Positions 1-11,770 of a stretch of 64,000 nucleotides of DNA are shown piece after piece (the stretch's first letter is position 1; each line of letters opens with the position of its first letter). Under the pieces are notes generated by a model, which was not told the DNA's origin, did not search any database, and worked only from the letters and a program-made list of their open reading frames with translations. Source of the stretch: Pristionchus mayeri (Eukaryota > Nematoda > Chromadorea > Rhabditida > Neodiplogasteridae); assembly GCA_036245805.1 (NCBI GenBank), contig BTRK01000002.1:9854689-9918688 (forward strand), written 5' to 3'. Made by a program: the position numbers and the translations under genes.

Positions 1-829
1 TGGGTCCACCTTTCCGGAACACCACTGAATTGCCGTTCATCCACCCTTTTAAGAACCATTTTTCCCCATATCAATTCATGCCCATTTATAGTCATCCAGA
101 TCTAGAGGCCACCCCTTGGAAGAGAGATTGACCAATAGTGTGAGAGAAGTACATGTCAGCTGCTTTGAACTTTACAACATGCCCTTCTCTCCCTCCTTTT
201 CATCACTTACATATTGCGAAATCAAGTCAATCAATAGATTACACATCTTTTTCTAACAAAGACTCGCTGATGACTCAATTATCTGACCTCAAAGTCATCC
301 CCATGCACAAGACACATGTCAGAGGAGTGGGGGCAAAGACACTTGAAGGAAGATAGGAATTGAAACATTCCGCTGAATTGCCACTCCTCCCTTTTAAGAA
401 CAACTCTCATTTGCCATGCCTTCTTTATATCAACACAAGCCCATACATGGGCATCCAAATCAATAGGTCAAACCTAGAAAGATAAATTGCAGGAGAGTGT
501 GAGAGAAATAGGTGACAGCTGCATTGGACCGCACATACTTTACAACACGAGAGAGAGATTTCATATAGATCACCCTTGTTCTCATGACACTTTCTTCTTA
601 CGAAATCAAGTACATATCAACTCAATCAATACATTACACATCTTCTAACAAAGATGACTTCTCTCTCTAAAGACAACACAATTTCATAACACACACGCAT
701 GAAAGCCAGAGGGGTAGGGCAATGGCACTAGCAGGGATTGAACCATCAACTTTGATATCATGATTAGGATGCTCTACCACTGGGCTATGCCTACGGATAC
801 TCGTTCTTTCGGAAACTCACAACTAGGAG
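1..829 (+). repeat. Left terminal inverted repeat, outer part
   Basis: Reverse complement of about 8207-9027. It begins TGGGTCCACCTTTCCGGAAC, and the same words end the right arm in reverse complement. Short open frames mirrored in both arms (153-356 and 8672-8875) are shared repeat sequence, not independent genes. The arm continues at 3007-3217 after the nested insertion. Confidence 0.9.
723..794 (-). other. tRNA-like sequence in left TIR
   Basis: On the minus strand there is a good box A (TAGCCCAGTGG) and box B (GGTTCAATCCC). Spacing fits a tRNA of about 72 nt, with a seven-base anticodon loop that would show CAT and a five-base variable region. Acceptor, anticodon and T stems contain several mismatches, so it is a decayed tRNA or a tRNA-derived RNA polymerase III promoter, not a working tRNA. 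Confidence 0.5.
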
Positions 830-838
830 CTCCGAAAT

Positions 839-3006
839 GAGGGTGTATCGTTTTAGAACTCTCATTTTAGACCTGGGTCATTTTAGAACTGGTCATTTTA
901 GAACTCGGTCATTTTAGAACTCTTCAACCAAAAGGCGTCTGGCCTCGAAATTTCACATGAGCTTATTAAAACTCGAACAGTAAACAATGTCGTGGTCATT
1001 TTAGAACTGGTCATTTTAGAACTGGTCATTTTAGAACTCGGTCATTTTAGAACTCTTCAACCAATCGGATTCTGGCCTCGAAATTTCACATGGTCGTCTT
1101 AGAACTCCAATAGTAAACAATGGTATGGTTATTTTAGAACTGGTAATTTTAGAACTGGTAACTTTAGAAGTCTTCAACCAAAAGAGGTCTGGCCTCGAAA
1201 TTTCGCATTACCATTTAGTAACTATGACGGTCCGACCAGAAAACTTCGCTCATACGCATTTTTAGTTATGATTAGAGAGCGGAGCGGAAGAGGGAAGACG
1301 GCTCTGTGCGACGAGGAATGAGAATTTATCTTTCGGAAGAATGAGAGGGTGGGAAAAGTCTTCCGGAAGACCAGTCTCGTAAAACTTGCTATGGTGACAG
1401 TCAAAATTTCATGCAAATGCACCTTGCAGTATCCTAATACCACAGTTAAACTAGTTCTTCGCAAAATGGATTAAAATCGGGGGGTGACAAAACGGCAACG
1501 ACATAACGGCAAGCGACAAAACGGCAACGGAGCATAACTCAGTGGAGAGTTGTCCTAGAACATCGGGAATGGTCTGTATCACATCAGTAGATTTTCTACG
1601 TAATTATCAATAACATGATCTTTGATCTTTTGGAGGTTGACGACAAAACGGCAACGAGCGATAGTACCACTCTGAATAATCCCAGAGCTCTCGGGAAGGC
1701 ATCAATCGATGGCTAATGACGTGCCCTATCCATTCAACATCTGATCTTTGATCTTTGACCAAATGACGACAAAACGGCAACAAGCCATACAACGGTTCAG
1801 AAAGATCCCACAGCGCTCAGATCGACACCAATCGATAGCTAATGACCTGTCCTATTCATTCGACATCTGATCGTTCATCGTTGACCAACTGACGACAAAA
1901 AGGCAACGAGTAATATCTATGTTAACTCGAGCTTCTGGATGATTCTGAGTAGTGTTTTGACTCGTTGCCGTTTTGTCGCTAATTGGTCAAAGATCACAGA
2001 TCAGAGGTCGAATGAATAGAGCAGACCATTAGCTATCGATTGGTGCCGATCTGAGCGCTATGGGATGATTCTGAACCGTTTTATGACTTGTTGCCGTTTT
2101 GTCGTCAGTTAGTCAAAGATCAAAGATCAGATGTTGAATGGATAGGGCAGGTCATTAGCTATCGATTGATGCCTTCCCGAGAGCTGAGGGATTATTCAGA
2201 GTGGTACTATCGCTCGTTGCCGTTCTGTCGTCAACCTCCAAAAGATCAAAGATCATGTTATTGATAATTACGTAGAAAATCTACTGATGTGATACAGACC
2301 ATTCCCGATGTTCTAGGACAACTCTCGACTGAGTTATGCTCCGTTGCCGTTTAGTCGCTTGCCGTTATGTCGTTGCCGTTTTGTCGTAAATAAGCCGTGT
2401 TGCCGTTTTGTCGTTGCCGTTTTGTCACCCCTCCTTAAAATCCGCTCAAAAAACGCTCTAAAACCATTTTTCCTGGCCCTACTCTTCCGGAAGACTTTGC
2501 ACTTTCCCCTCCCTCTTCTCCATTCCTCGCTCTCTCCCTCGAAAGAGCGGCAGAGTCTTCCTCATCCTCTTCTTCTCCGCACTCTAGTTATGATTCGACC
2601 GAAGATCATCTTTCTGGCCACATTAGTCCGATTTAGTATGGTAATATGTGACCGTTATGAAATGTTGAGGCATGGCGTCATTTGGCGGAAAGTTCTAAAA
2701 TGACCAGTTCTAAAATGACCATCTCATTGTTTACTGTTCGAGTTCTAAAACGAACATGTTAAATTTCGAGGCCAGACGCCTTTTTGTTGAAGAGTTCTAA
2801 AATGATCAGTTCTAAAATGACCAGTTCTAAAATGACCAGTTCTAAAATGACCATCTCATTGTTTACTGTTTGAGTTATAAAACGATTCTGTGAAATTTCG
2901 AGACCAAACGTGTTTTGGTTGAAGAGTTCTAAAATGACCGAGTTCTAAAACGACCGAGTTCTAAAATTATCATTCTAAAATGAGAGTTCTAAAATAATAC
3001 ACCCTC
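839..3006. mobile_element. Nested fold-back element with 9-bp target-site duplication
   Basis: The TIR starts GAGGGTGTAT and ends in its complement ATACACCCTC. It is flanked by the direct repeat CTCCGAAAT at 830-838 and 3007-3015. The right arm of the host element carries that site only once, confirming insertion. The subterminal zones (about 850-1180 and 2690-2990) are tandem copies of a unit like GGTCATTTTAGAACT in opposite orientations. Length 2168 bp. A 9-bp duplication and long subterminal repeats resemble Mutator-like (MULE) or fold-back elements; no transposase is seen. Confidence 0.88.
1479..2434. mobile_element. Second-level nested fold-back element
   Basis: It lies inside the 839-3006 element. 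Ends are G-rich (GGGGGGTGACAAAACGG on the left; complement of GGAGGGGTGACAAAACGG on the right). The flanking direct repeat TTAAAATC is at 1471-1478 and 2435-2442. The two arms are near-perfect complements meeting around 1955 and contain repeated GACAAAACGGCAAC words. This is the third level of nesting here. Confidence 0.82.
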
Positions 3007-3421
3007 CTCCGAAATATACAGATGAGATTATCACTTTTATTCAATTTTTTTATTCAAAATATTACACTAATCACCCACAACATCATATTTTAAACCATAC
3101 TCACATGATATGCATACATTCTACTCGCAATTTCAGTCTTTTTGAGCGTATTCTGAGCTAAGATACCCGTATTTCTTCCTAATAAGGCATCTTTCATGAA
3201 AATGACATGTTTTTGAGTGGTTTTTGATTGTTTTTTTTTGATTTTTTTTTACCCGCGCATTTTGATTCAACAGAGTATACAAGTCTCGTGAAAATTTTAT
3301 CAAGAGTCATGAAAAAACATGAGATGATGATCAATTGATAGCCAGTAAATAGATCATTCACTCTCAAATCGATGACAGTTGAATTGTAGTGTGTAATAGT
3401 AACATATGTCGAATAGGAGCT

Positions 3422-3724
3422 TCATCCTGATCTCAACAAGATAGCCTCAACAATGGGTCGAATGAAATGGTGAGCAATGATTAGCAACATTTCTCGAGCT
3501 TTTTCAGCGTCTTGATACCTTCCAAGATATCGAATAGTTGGTAGGAAATTGAGGATGGCTTTCCTTTGAGCTCTATCTAGTACAATTGTCTCAATCTTGG
3601 CTAGCATTCCAACAAGCCATTGAATCTCCGATCTGCTGGCTTGTTTAATTGCCAGACGAGTGTGTTGAAGAATTTTATGTAGAAATTTCGAATGACAAGT
3701 CATACGTGTGTGCATTGCTACCAC
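3422..3724 (-). CDS. Unidentified 100-residue open frame in unique part of the fold-back element
   Basis: This is the only sizeable open frame in the non-repeated portion of the 9-kb element. The product would be about 100 residues, starting MVAMHTRMTCHSKFLHK, with leucine- and isoleucine-rich helical stretches and an RYLGRYQDAEKAREMLL segment that looks like a helical repeat. No catalytic motif or homology is recognised. It could be an exon or fragment of a captured or element-encoded gene, or chance. Splice sites were not evident. Confidence 0.2.
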   Translation of the reverse strand: MVAMHTRMTCHSKFLHKILQHTRLAIKQASRSEIQWLVGMLAKIETIVLDRAQRKAILNFLPTIRYLGRYQDAEKAREMLLIIAHHFIRPIVEAILLRSG

Positions 3725-3829
3725 TCTGAACTAAGATGTATCCAGAGAATGAGTTGTTGAGTAGTCAAAATCTGCTCATAGAGCAACATTTTTGATTACC
3801 ATTTTAGTTCAATAGCACGAGCTTCAAAT

Positions 3830-5088
3830 CTCATGGCGTTTTTAATTTGTGTGATCTGCCACCCTATTGAACACGAGATTGATATAGAGATGTCTCTCAA
3901 ATTCGTCATGTCCTCATCCGTTGAAATTGTGTGTAGTATGCACGCAGAATATGCCAAATTGGTTCAGAATAGTTATCAATATGTCAGATTTACTCTAATC
4001 ATGATCATTCACCCCTTTTTAGTACATTAAAAGTTCAAAACATGCATTTTCGGTGAAGAAAATGCATGAAACAGACTACATTAGATGAAGTACGGGTATT
4101 TTTGCTCAGAGAACGCTCAAATACATCCGAGTCGGGCTCAAAATGGATCGCATAACATGTCAGTTTAGCTCAGACTACTCAGAAAAATGCATGCGGCTGA
4201 AATTGTGGTAAAACACACACACAAACTGCACCAGTACGGCTCAAAATCCATGCAAAGCATGCCAGATCAGGCCAGATATTGCCATAATCATGTCAGATTT
4301 GCTCTGAACGTAGACAAGTCTGCCATTTTAGTGCAGAATACACTAAAACCATGCATTTTCAGCAAAAAAAAAACACATGAAGCATACCATATTTGAGGAA
4401 ATACAAGTATTTTTGGAACAGAATGCGCCCCAAAACACATGTGAATGTGGTTTAAAAAGGAGCACAAAACATGTGGGGTTAGCTTAGGCTACTCAGAAAT
4501 ATCGACCGGTTTGCATGCAAAGTATGCACGATCAACTCAGAATTGTCTTAAAGATGCCAAATTTGCTAGATCTGTAGTGCATGATATCCTCAAACATGTC
4601 ACCTTCAGCACACAAAAAAACGAGAAGTATGTTATGTTAGAGGAAATATCTCTGTTTCGGTACAGAAATCGTCCAAAAACATGTGAATTTGCCTAGAATG
4701 TACGCAAACTATGTTAGGATGATTCAAAATGCTTACAAGGCGTATCAGATCATCTCAAAATTGTCAGAAACAAGTTCAATTTGCTCTGAATGTGTACAAA
4801 TTTACCTTTTTTAGTGAAGAAAACAGTCAAGAACATACCATTTTCAGAAAAGATAACTGAAAGCACACCTAAAATTACTTTGGGATGGCTAAAATCATGC
4901 TACTGTTACTCTGAATGTGAACAAAGTATGCCTTTGTGCTGAATGCACTAAAAAAACGCCATTTCCATGAAATATATCGCAAAAGCATGCCTTATAAGGA
5001 GGAAATAGGATATCTTGGCTCAGAATACTCTCAAAAACACGTGAGTGGTTCAAAAAGGATGAAATTGTGAGTCGAATGCACATAAACT
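3830..5088 (+). repeat. Decayed satellite monomers
   Basis: Degenerate copies of the roughly 218-bp monomer of the neighbouring array recur here, for example the TCTGAATGTGGACAAGTCTGCC-like segment near 3940, 4300, 4520, 4780 and 4910. They diverge from each other far more than the copies after 5089, as expected for the ageing edge of a tandem array. Short open frames here are monomer translations in mixed frames. Confidence 0.75.
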
Positions 5089-8000
5089 ATGCTAGGATGT
5101 CTCAAATCATGCAAATGTCCTTCTGAATGTGGACGAGTCTGCCAATGTTGTTCAGAATGTACTCAAAAACATGTCATTTTCATGAAAGATATCACAAAAG
5201 CATGCCTTATTAGGAGCAAATACGGGTATCTTGGCTCAGAATACTCTCAAAAACACGTGAGTGTGGTTCAAAAAGGATGAAATTGTGAGTCGAATGCACA
5301 TAAACTATGCTAGGATGGCTCAAAAACATGCTAATGTACCTCTGAATGTGGACAAGTCTGCCAATGTTGTTCAGAATGTACTCAAAAACATGTCATTTTC
5401 ATGAAAGATATCACAAAAGCATGCCTTATTAGGAGGAAATGCGGGTATCTTGACTCAGAATACTCTCAAAAACACGTGAGTGTGGTTCAAAAAGGATGAA
5501 ATTGTGAGTAGAATGCACACAAACTATGCTAGGATGTCTCAAATCATGCAAATGTCCTTCTGAATGTGGACGAGTCTGCCAATGTTGTTCAGAATGTACT
5601 CAAAAACATGTCATTTTCATGAAAGATATCACAAAAGCATGCCTTATTAGGAGCAAATACGGGTATCTTGGCTCAGAATACTCTCAAAAACACGTGAGTG
5701 TGGTTCAAAAAGGATGAAATTGTGAGTCGAATGCACATAAACTATGCTAGGATGGCTCAAAAACATGCTAATGTACCTCTGAATGTGGACAAGTCTGTCA
5801 ATGTTGTTCAGAATGTACTCAAAAACATGTCATTTTCATGAAAGATATCACAAAAGCATGCCTTATTAGGAGGAAATGCGGGTATCTTGACTCAGAATAC
5901 TCTCAAAAACACGTGAGTGGTTCAAAAAGGATGAAATTGTGAGTCGAATGCACATAAACTATGCTAGGATGTCTCAAATCATGCAAATGTCCTTCTGAAT
6001 GTGGACGAGTCTGCCAATGTTGTTCAGAATGTACTCAAAAACATGTCATTTTCATGAAAGATATCACAAAAGCATGCCTTATTAGGAGCAAATACGGGTA
6101 TCTTGGCTCAGAATACTCTCAAAAACACGTGAGTGTGGTTCAAAAAGGATGAAATTGTGAGTCGAATGCACATAAACTATGCTAGGATGGCTCAAAAACA
6201 TGCTAATGTACCTCTGAATGTGGACAAGTCTGCCAATGTTGTTCAGAATGTACTCAAAAACATGTCATTTTCATGAAAGATATAACAAAAGCATGCCTTA
6301 TTAGGAGGAAATGCGGGTATCTTGACTCAGAATACTCTCAAAAACACGTGAGTGTGGTTCAAAAAGGATGAAATTGTGAGTAGAATGCACACAAACTATG
6401 CTAGGATGTCTCAAATCATGCAAATGTCCTTCTGAATGTGGACGAGTCTGCCAATGTTGTTCAGAATGTACTCAAAAACATGTCATTTTCATGAAAGATA
6501 TCACAAAAGCATGCCTTATTAGGAGCAAACACGGGTATCTTGGCTCAGAATACTCTCAAAAACACGTGAGTGTGGTTCAAAAAGGATGAAATTGTGAGTC
6601 GAATGCACATAAACTATGCTAGGATGGCTCAAAAACATGCTAATGTACCTCTGAATGTGGACAAGTCTGTCAATGTTGTTCAGAATGTACTCAAAAACAT
6701 GTCATTTTCATGAAAGATATCACAAAAGCATGCCTTATTAGGAGGAAATGCGGGTATCTTGACTCAGAATACTCTCAAAAACACATGAGTGTGGTTCAAA
6801 AAGGATGAAATTGTGAGTAGAATGCACACAAACTATGCTAGGATGTCTCAAATCATGCAAATGTCCTTCTGAATGTGGACGAGTCTGCCAATGTTGTTCA
6901 GAATGTACTCAAAAACATGTCATTTTCATGAAAGATATCACAAAAGCATGCCTTATTAGGAGCAAATACGGGTATCTTGGCTCAGAATACTCTCAAAAAC
7001 ACGCGAGTGTGGTTCAAAAAGGATGAAATTGTGAGTCGAATGCACATAAACTATGCTAGGATGGCTCAAAAACATGCTAATGTACCTCTGAATGTGGACA
7101 AGTCTGCCAATGTTGTTCAGAATGTACTCAAAAACATGTCATTTTCATGAAAGATATCACAAAAGCATGCCTTATTAGGAGGAAATGCGGGTATCTTGAC
7201 TCAGAATACTCTCAAAAACACGTGAGTGTGGTTCAAAAAGGATGAAATTGTGAGTAGAATGCACACAAACTATGCTAGGATGTCTCAAATCATGCAAATG
7301 TCCTTCTGAATGTGGACGAGTCTGCCAATGTTGTTCAGAATGTACTCAAAAACATGTCATTTTCATGAAAGATATCACAAAAGCATGCCTTATTAGGAGC
7401 AAATACGGGTATCTTGGCTCAGAATACTCTCAAAAACACGTGAGTGTGGTTCAAAAAGGATGAAATTGTGAGTCGAATGCACATAAACTATGCTAGGATG
7501 GCTCAAAAACATGCTAATGTACCTCTGAATGTGGACAAGTCTGTCAATGTTGTTCAGAATGTACTCAAAAACATGTCATTTTCATGAAAGATATCACAAA
7601 AGCATGCCTTATTAGGAGGAAATGCGGGTATCTTGACTCAGAATACTCTCAAAAACACATGAGTGTGGTTCAAAAAGGATGAAATTGTGAGTAGAATGCA
7701 CACAAACTATGCTAGGATGTCTCAAATCATGCAAATGTCCTTCTGAATGTGGACGAGTCTGCCAATGTTGTTCAGAATGTACTCAAAAACATGTCATTTT
7801 CATGAAAGATATCACAAAAGCATGCCTTATTAGGAGCAAATACGGGTATCTTGGCTCAGAATACTCTCAAAAACACGTGAGTGTGGTTCAAAAAGGATGA
7901 AATTGTGAGTAGAATGCTCATAAACTATGTAAGGATGGCTAAAAAACATGCTAATGTACCTCTGAATGTGGACAAGTCTGTCAATGTTGTTCAGAATGTA

Positions 8001-8095
8001 CTCAAAAACATGTCATTTTCATGAAAGATGCCTTATTAGGAAGAAATACGGGTATCTTAGCTCAGAATACGCTCAAAAAGACTGAAATTGCGAGT
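5089..8095 (+). repeat. Satellite array with dimeric higher-order unit (about 437 bp)
   Basis: Seven dimers begin at 5089, 5526, 5961, 6398, 6835, 7272 and 7709 (steps of 437, 435, 437, 437, 437, 437). Each holds two diverged monomers of about 218 bp. Type 1 is marked by GTCTCAAATCATGCAAATG and GCAAATACGGG; type 2 by GGCTCAAAAACATGCTAATG and GGAAATGCGGG. Equivalent monomers of different dimers are almost identical, while type 1 and type 2 differ, which is a higher-order repeat. The last, deleted monomer runs into the right TIR. Confidence 0.92.
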
Positions 8096-9027
8096 AGAAT
8101 GTATGCATATCATGTGAGTATGGTTTAAAATATGATGTTGTGGGTGATTAGTGTAATATTTTGAATAAAAGTGATAATCTCATCTGTATATTTCGGAGGT
8201 CCTAGTTGTGAGTTTCCGAAAGAACGAGTATCCGTAGGCATAGCCCAGTGGTAGAGCATCCTAATCATGATCTCAAAGTTGATGGTTCAATCCCTGCTAG
8301 TGCCATTGCCCTACCCCTCTGGCTTTCATGCGTGTGTGTTATGAAATTGTGTTGTCTTTAGAGAGCTGAGTCATCTTTGTTAGAAGATGTGTAATGTATT
8401 GATTGAGTTGATATGTACTTGATTTCGTAAGAAGAAAGTGTCATGAGAACAAGGTTGATCTATATGAAATCTCTCTCTCGTGTTGTAAAGTATGTGCGGT
8501 CCAATGCAGCTGTCACCTATTTCTCTCACACTCTCCTGTAATTTATCTTTCTAGGTTTGACCTATTGGTTTGGATGACCATGTGTGGGCTTGTGTTGATA
8601 TAAAGAAGGCATGGCAAAAGAGAGTTGTTCTTAAAAGGGAGGAGTGGCAATTCAGCGGAATGTTTCAATTCCTATCTTCCTTCAAGTGTCTTTGCCCCCA
8701 CTCCTCTGACATGTGTCTTGTGAATGGGGATGACTTTGTGGTCAGATAATTGAGTCTTCAGCGAGTCTTTGTTAGAAAAAGATGTGTAATCTATTGATTG
8801 ACTTGATTTCGCAATATGTAAGTGCTGAAAAGGAGGGAGAGAAGGGCATGTTGTAAAGTTCAAAGCAACTGGCATGTACTTCTCTCACACTATTGATCAA
8901 TCTCTCTTCCAAGGGGTGGCCTCTAGATCTGGATGACTATAAATGGGCATGAATTGATATGGGGAAAAATGGTTCTTAAAAGGGTGGACGAACGGCAATT
9001 CAGTGGTGTTCCGGAAAGGTGGACCCA
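8001..9027 (-). repeat. Right terminal inverted repeat
   Basis: Uninterrupted copy of the left TIR. Its inner 100 bases (about 8001-8095) are also a partial satellite monomer, so the array runs directly into the TIR. This arm shows the pre-insertion sequence of the site where the nested element landed in the left arm. Confidence 0.9.
8234..8305 (+). other. tRNA-like sequence in right TIR
   Basis: Mirror copy of the left-TIR sequence with the same box A and box B words and one visible base difference in the anticodon stem. The two promoters would transcribe outward from the satellite region towards the element ends. Confidence 0.5.
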
Positions 9028-9182
9028 AACACCTACATTATCGATCCAATATATTAAGAAGGTAGATAAAAAAGAGAGATCTACAGTACTCCCTGAGGTA
9101 GATCAAAGAGCAAAGGTGAGCTACCGTAGCCCACAGGTCTACCCACGTGATCTACCAAGTGATCAATAAATTGGGTGATATA

Positions 9183-9342
9183 TCGATTAGTTTCCACGCT
9201 AGCTACCATATACCTGATGGCTCCCGCGCTAGCTACCGTATACCTGGGAAGTGGTCAACTTTGACCTACCGTATACCTGCGAAGTGGAAGGTTAAAAGTG
9301 ACCTACCGTATACCTGCGAAGTGGAAGGTTAAAAATTGCCTT
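9183..9342 (+). repeat. Short tandem repeat next to fold-back element
   Basis: Four to five imperfect copies of a unit containing CTACCGTATACCTG, followed by GCGAAGTGGAAGGTTAAAA in the last copies. The rest of 9028-9436 shows no gene. Confidence 0.6.
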
Positions 9343-9436
9343 CTTAATCTACTCACGTGCACATTGAAGAAGGATCAATATCATTAGCAACAGTTCCTCT
9401 CTTGTGAGTTAAGCCTTCATATTTATCATGTTGGTA

Positions 9437-10685
9437 TTAGGTTGGCGGGAAAGTCTTTGTGTATTTTTCAAAACGTAATTTCTTGGGCAAAGGAAAATCA
9501 TGCGTTCAATTATACTTGTCCTCATTATTGACAATATGTCCCCAACGTACCTGCAATGTATGGATCCCCTCACCTTAGAACCCGACTGAGTGCGAATGAA
9601 AGCATTGCTCGAGTTCAACCTCGTGAGTTCCACGTGAATTGAAGGCCCTACCTCGAACGGCATAGGTCAGGTCTGCGAAAAGCCACTAATCGGAAGGGGC
9701 AAAGTCAGGAGAATACGGGGGGTAATGGAGAACCATCCGTCGATATCCAGCCAATTCCTGCTTGACCTGATTGGAGTCCTGGGGGCGGGGGTCATTTTTC
9801 TGATTATACACTTTCGTGTCCTTCAGCATTGAACGATCGACTTCCAACTTCAAATTCTGTAGTTGTGTGATGTACTTGGTCCCGGTCATTAACATTCCCT
9901 CAGGTAGTAGCTCCGATTAGATCACGCCATCCACTCCCCACCACATTGACATCTTGTTTTTCCTGGGGTTCAGGTAATGTTTGAGGACCCCCTGTGGTGG
10001 CTCTCCTTCTCCGACCCTTTTGGTTCTCACATGGATGTCATCGTAGAGGACCCACTTCTCAGTCTACGTTATGAGCCGTTCCAGCCATCGATCCCCACCT
10101 CGAAGAATGAGGAGAGTATTGAAATCATCGGCTCGACGGTCATGGCTGGCTTGGATCAGATCATGGGATTTGAATCGACCGAATAATTTCTTCATTCCAA
10201 GATATATCAAGCCTTATTTGACAGTGCGATGGTGGACTCTAAGTGCAATAGTCATTTCACGGGCACCTTGAAATGGGTTCGTTTAAGCATCTTTTTAAAA
10301 AGTCTCAAAATGTAACTAACGCGGTCTCCAAGATCGATCCTCAACATAGAGGCAAAAGTCTTCTTCTTCGAAGCGATGGATCCAATTCTTGCTGGCGTTG
10401 TAGAGGGGGCATGAGTTTGATAAACATTCTTCAGTAGGGTCTCCGAATCCTTCATGGTGGTGTAGGATAGAGAGAGGCAAAGCAGAGCATGTCGGAAGTA
10501 AGTGGCACCAGTAACATACATCGTTGTTCTACCAAAGCTTGGTTGAAGGAAAAGGAATGGGAAGTTGTTTACTATATAGGCCAATCACTGACTGTTATTC
10601 ACTAGGGACGAGGGAACACCAAAGTGCATTTGCGGCGAGCAGTGTAAAAACAAATCCATACACAAAGACTTTCCCGCCAACCTGA
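9437..10685 (-). mobile_element. Decayed mariner transposon
   Basis: Terminal inverted repeats TTAGGTTGGCGGGAAAGTCT and its near complement end the element. Flanking TA dinucleotides are at 9435-9436 and 10686-10687. Its length, 1249 bp, is normal for mariner. The minus strand encodes broken pieces of a mariner transposase: WVLYDD (about 10030-10060) and the catalytic-region word YSPDFAPSD (9686-9715) can be read, but in different frames with stops between. It is a dead copy. Confidence 0.88.
9686..10584 (-). pseudogene. Mariner transposase remnant
   Basis: Reading the minus strand from about 10584 to 9686, fragments of a mariner-family DD34D transposase appear in order but across frames: a helical N-terminal part, then an EKWVLYDDIHVRTKR block, then HYPPYSPDFAPSD with an aspartate of the catalytic triad. 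Frameshifts and stops separate them, so no functional enzyme is made. Confidence 0.75.
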
Positions 10686-10687
10686 TA

Positions 10688-11770
10688 CTTCTATGTTTTT
10701 ATTTATATTTATATTTATATTTATTTTTTAAGTGGTGAATATGACAAATATGCCTGCAGTACAGCCATCTACACGTGTCCAACATAGACTTTCAAGAGGA
10801 ACTAAAGAACTAGCGCATTCGTAGGGAAATTACTCTCAGGTATCTTAATTTTATGAACACTTTCCATTTCGGAGCGGTGAATTACTGTAAAAATTAACTA
10901 GTCCATTAGTTCCTTTTGAAAGACTAGTCCAACACATCAACCACGCAGAGCTACTCAAAGTGAAATGACTATATTACCAGTTAACTCTATTTTTTTTCAG
11001 AATGCCCAACACCAGTTTTCCATACCTCCGCTCCACAATGTGTAAGACTGCCCTATCCCTGTTATGAGATATTTGTTTCCTTGTCTGACAAATACTGTTG
11101 AATCTCTCTTCATGTTCATCTAAGCTAAATTGTTAGTGATAAAAATTGAATGAAGTGAAATCGACTATGAATTGAAGCAAAATCTTCAATTTTGGGATTC
11201 ACTGACAGGGATAATAGAGCGGACAAGGAAAATATATGTAAGGCGATTGGAAAACAGCGTATTAGCCCGTTCAGTGTTACTTTTTTTTATCTTTCGTTCC
11301 TAATGATTTTGGTCCGTGTTCCAGCAACTAATCTGTTGTTAATGGGATAACGGCACCCTTTTTAAAGGAGCAACAACGACAAAGCTGATATTTTCATTAC
11401 CATTACCTAGCTTTCCTCAACGATAAGAGATTCTGAAAATTTCACGTTTTCTACGCGCAGAACTGAGTTATCGCAAATTGGTTGATTGCCAGCCATGGAC
11501 ATCAGGGAAATAGCTCAGAGACGAGAGAGCACTCGAGTGAGAGAGAGTGGCCCTCTCGTTTCTCAAACCGTGCGCGGTTGCAGGAACTCCACCTTCAAGT
11601 CTGCAAACGATAATGCACTTATAGGCATGCAATCATTCGAACATCATGATTTCTTCCCTCCCGTGCAGTTGAATGCCAAGTGAGATGTATCCGAATCCAC
11701 GTTTTCAATTATTTTTTTCTTGATTTTGTACAAACAAATATAAATGTTATTCGATAAGCTGGGTGATAAC
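10688..11770. other. Non-coding AT-rich stretch
   Basis: I see no credible coding exon, RNA gene or complete element here. A TTTATATT microsatellite lies near 10700-10725 and scattered homopolymers follow. Confidence 0.5.

Larger units (their letters stand above)
1..9027. mobile_element. Giant fold-back element with 1-kb terminal inverted repeats, carrying satellite
   Basis: The first 829 bases, continued after an insertion at 3007-3217, are the reverse complement of 8001-9027 with only scattered mismatches. This gives TIRs of about 1.03 kb. The left end coincides with the window edge, so the true outer boundary and any target-site duplication cannot be seen; the right end is at or just after 9027. 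Between the arms lie a unique stretch (about 3218-3830), decayed monomers and a homogeneous tandem array. No transposase was recognised. Kilobase TIRs are known in Mutator-like and fold-back elements, but class assignment is inference. Confidence 0.85.

Noticed and set aside
840..1180. Regular TCATTTTAGAACT repeats considered as a CRISPR array
   Set aside because: No constant-length unique spacers, the repeats are degenerate and appear inverted at the other end of the element; the genome is eukaryotic.
5089..7900. Seven identical 63-residue cysteine-rich frames (CKCPSECGRVCQCCSEC) that look like metallothionein-like or antimicrobial peptides
   Set aside because: They are the same frame of the satellite monomer repeated every 437 bp. 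Neighbouring and decayed monomers use other frames or stops, and there is no promoter, signal peptide or splice structure.
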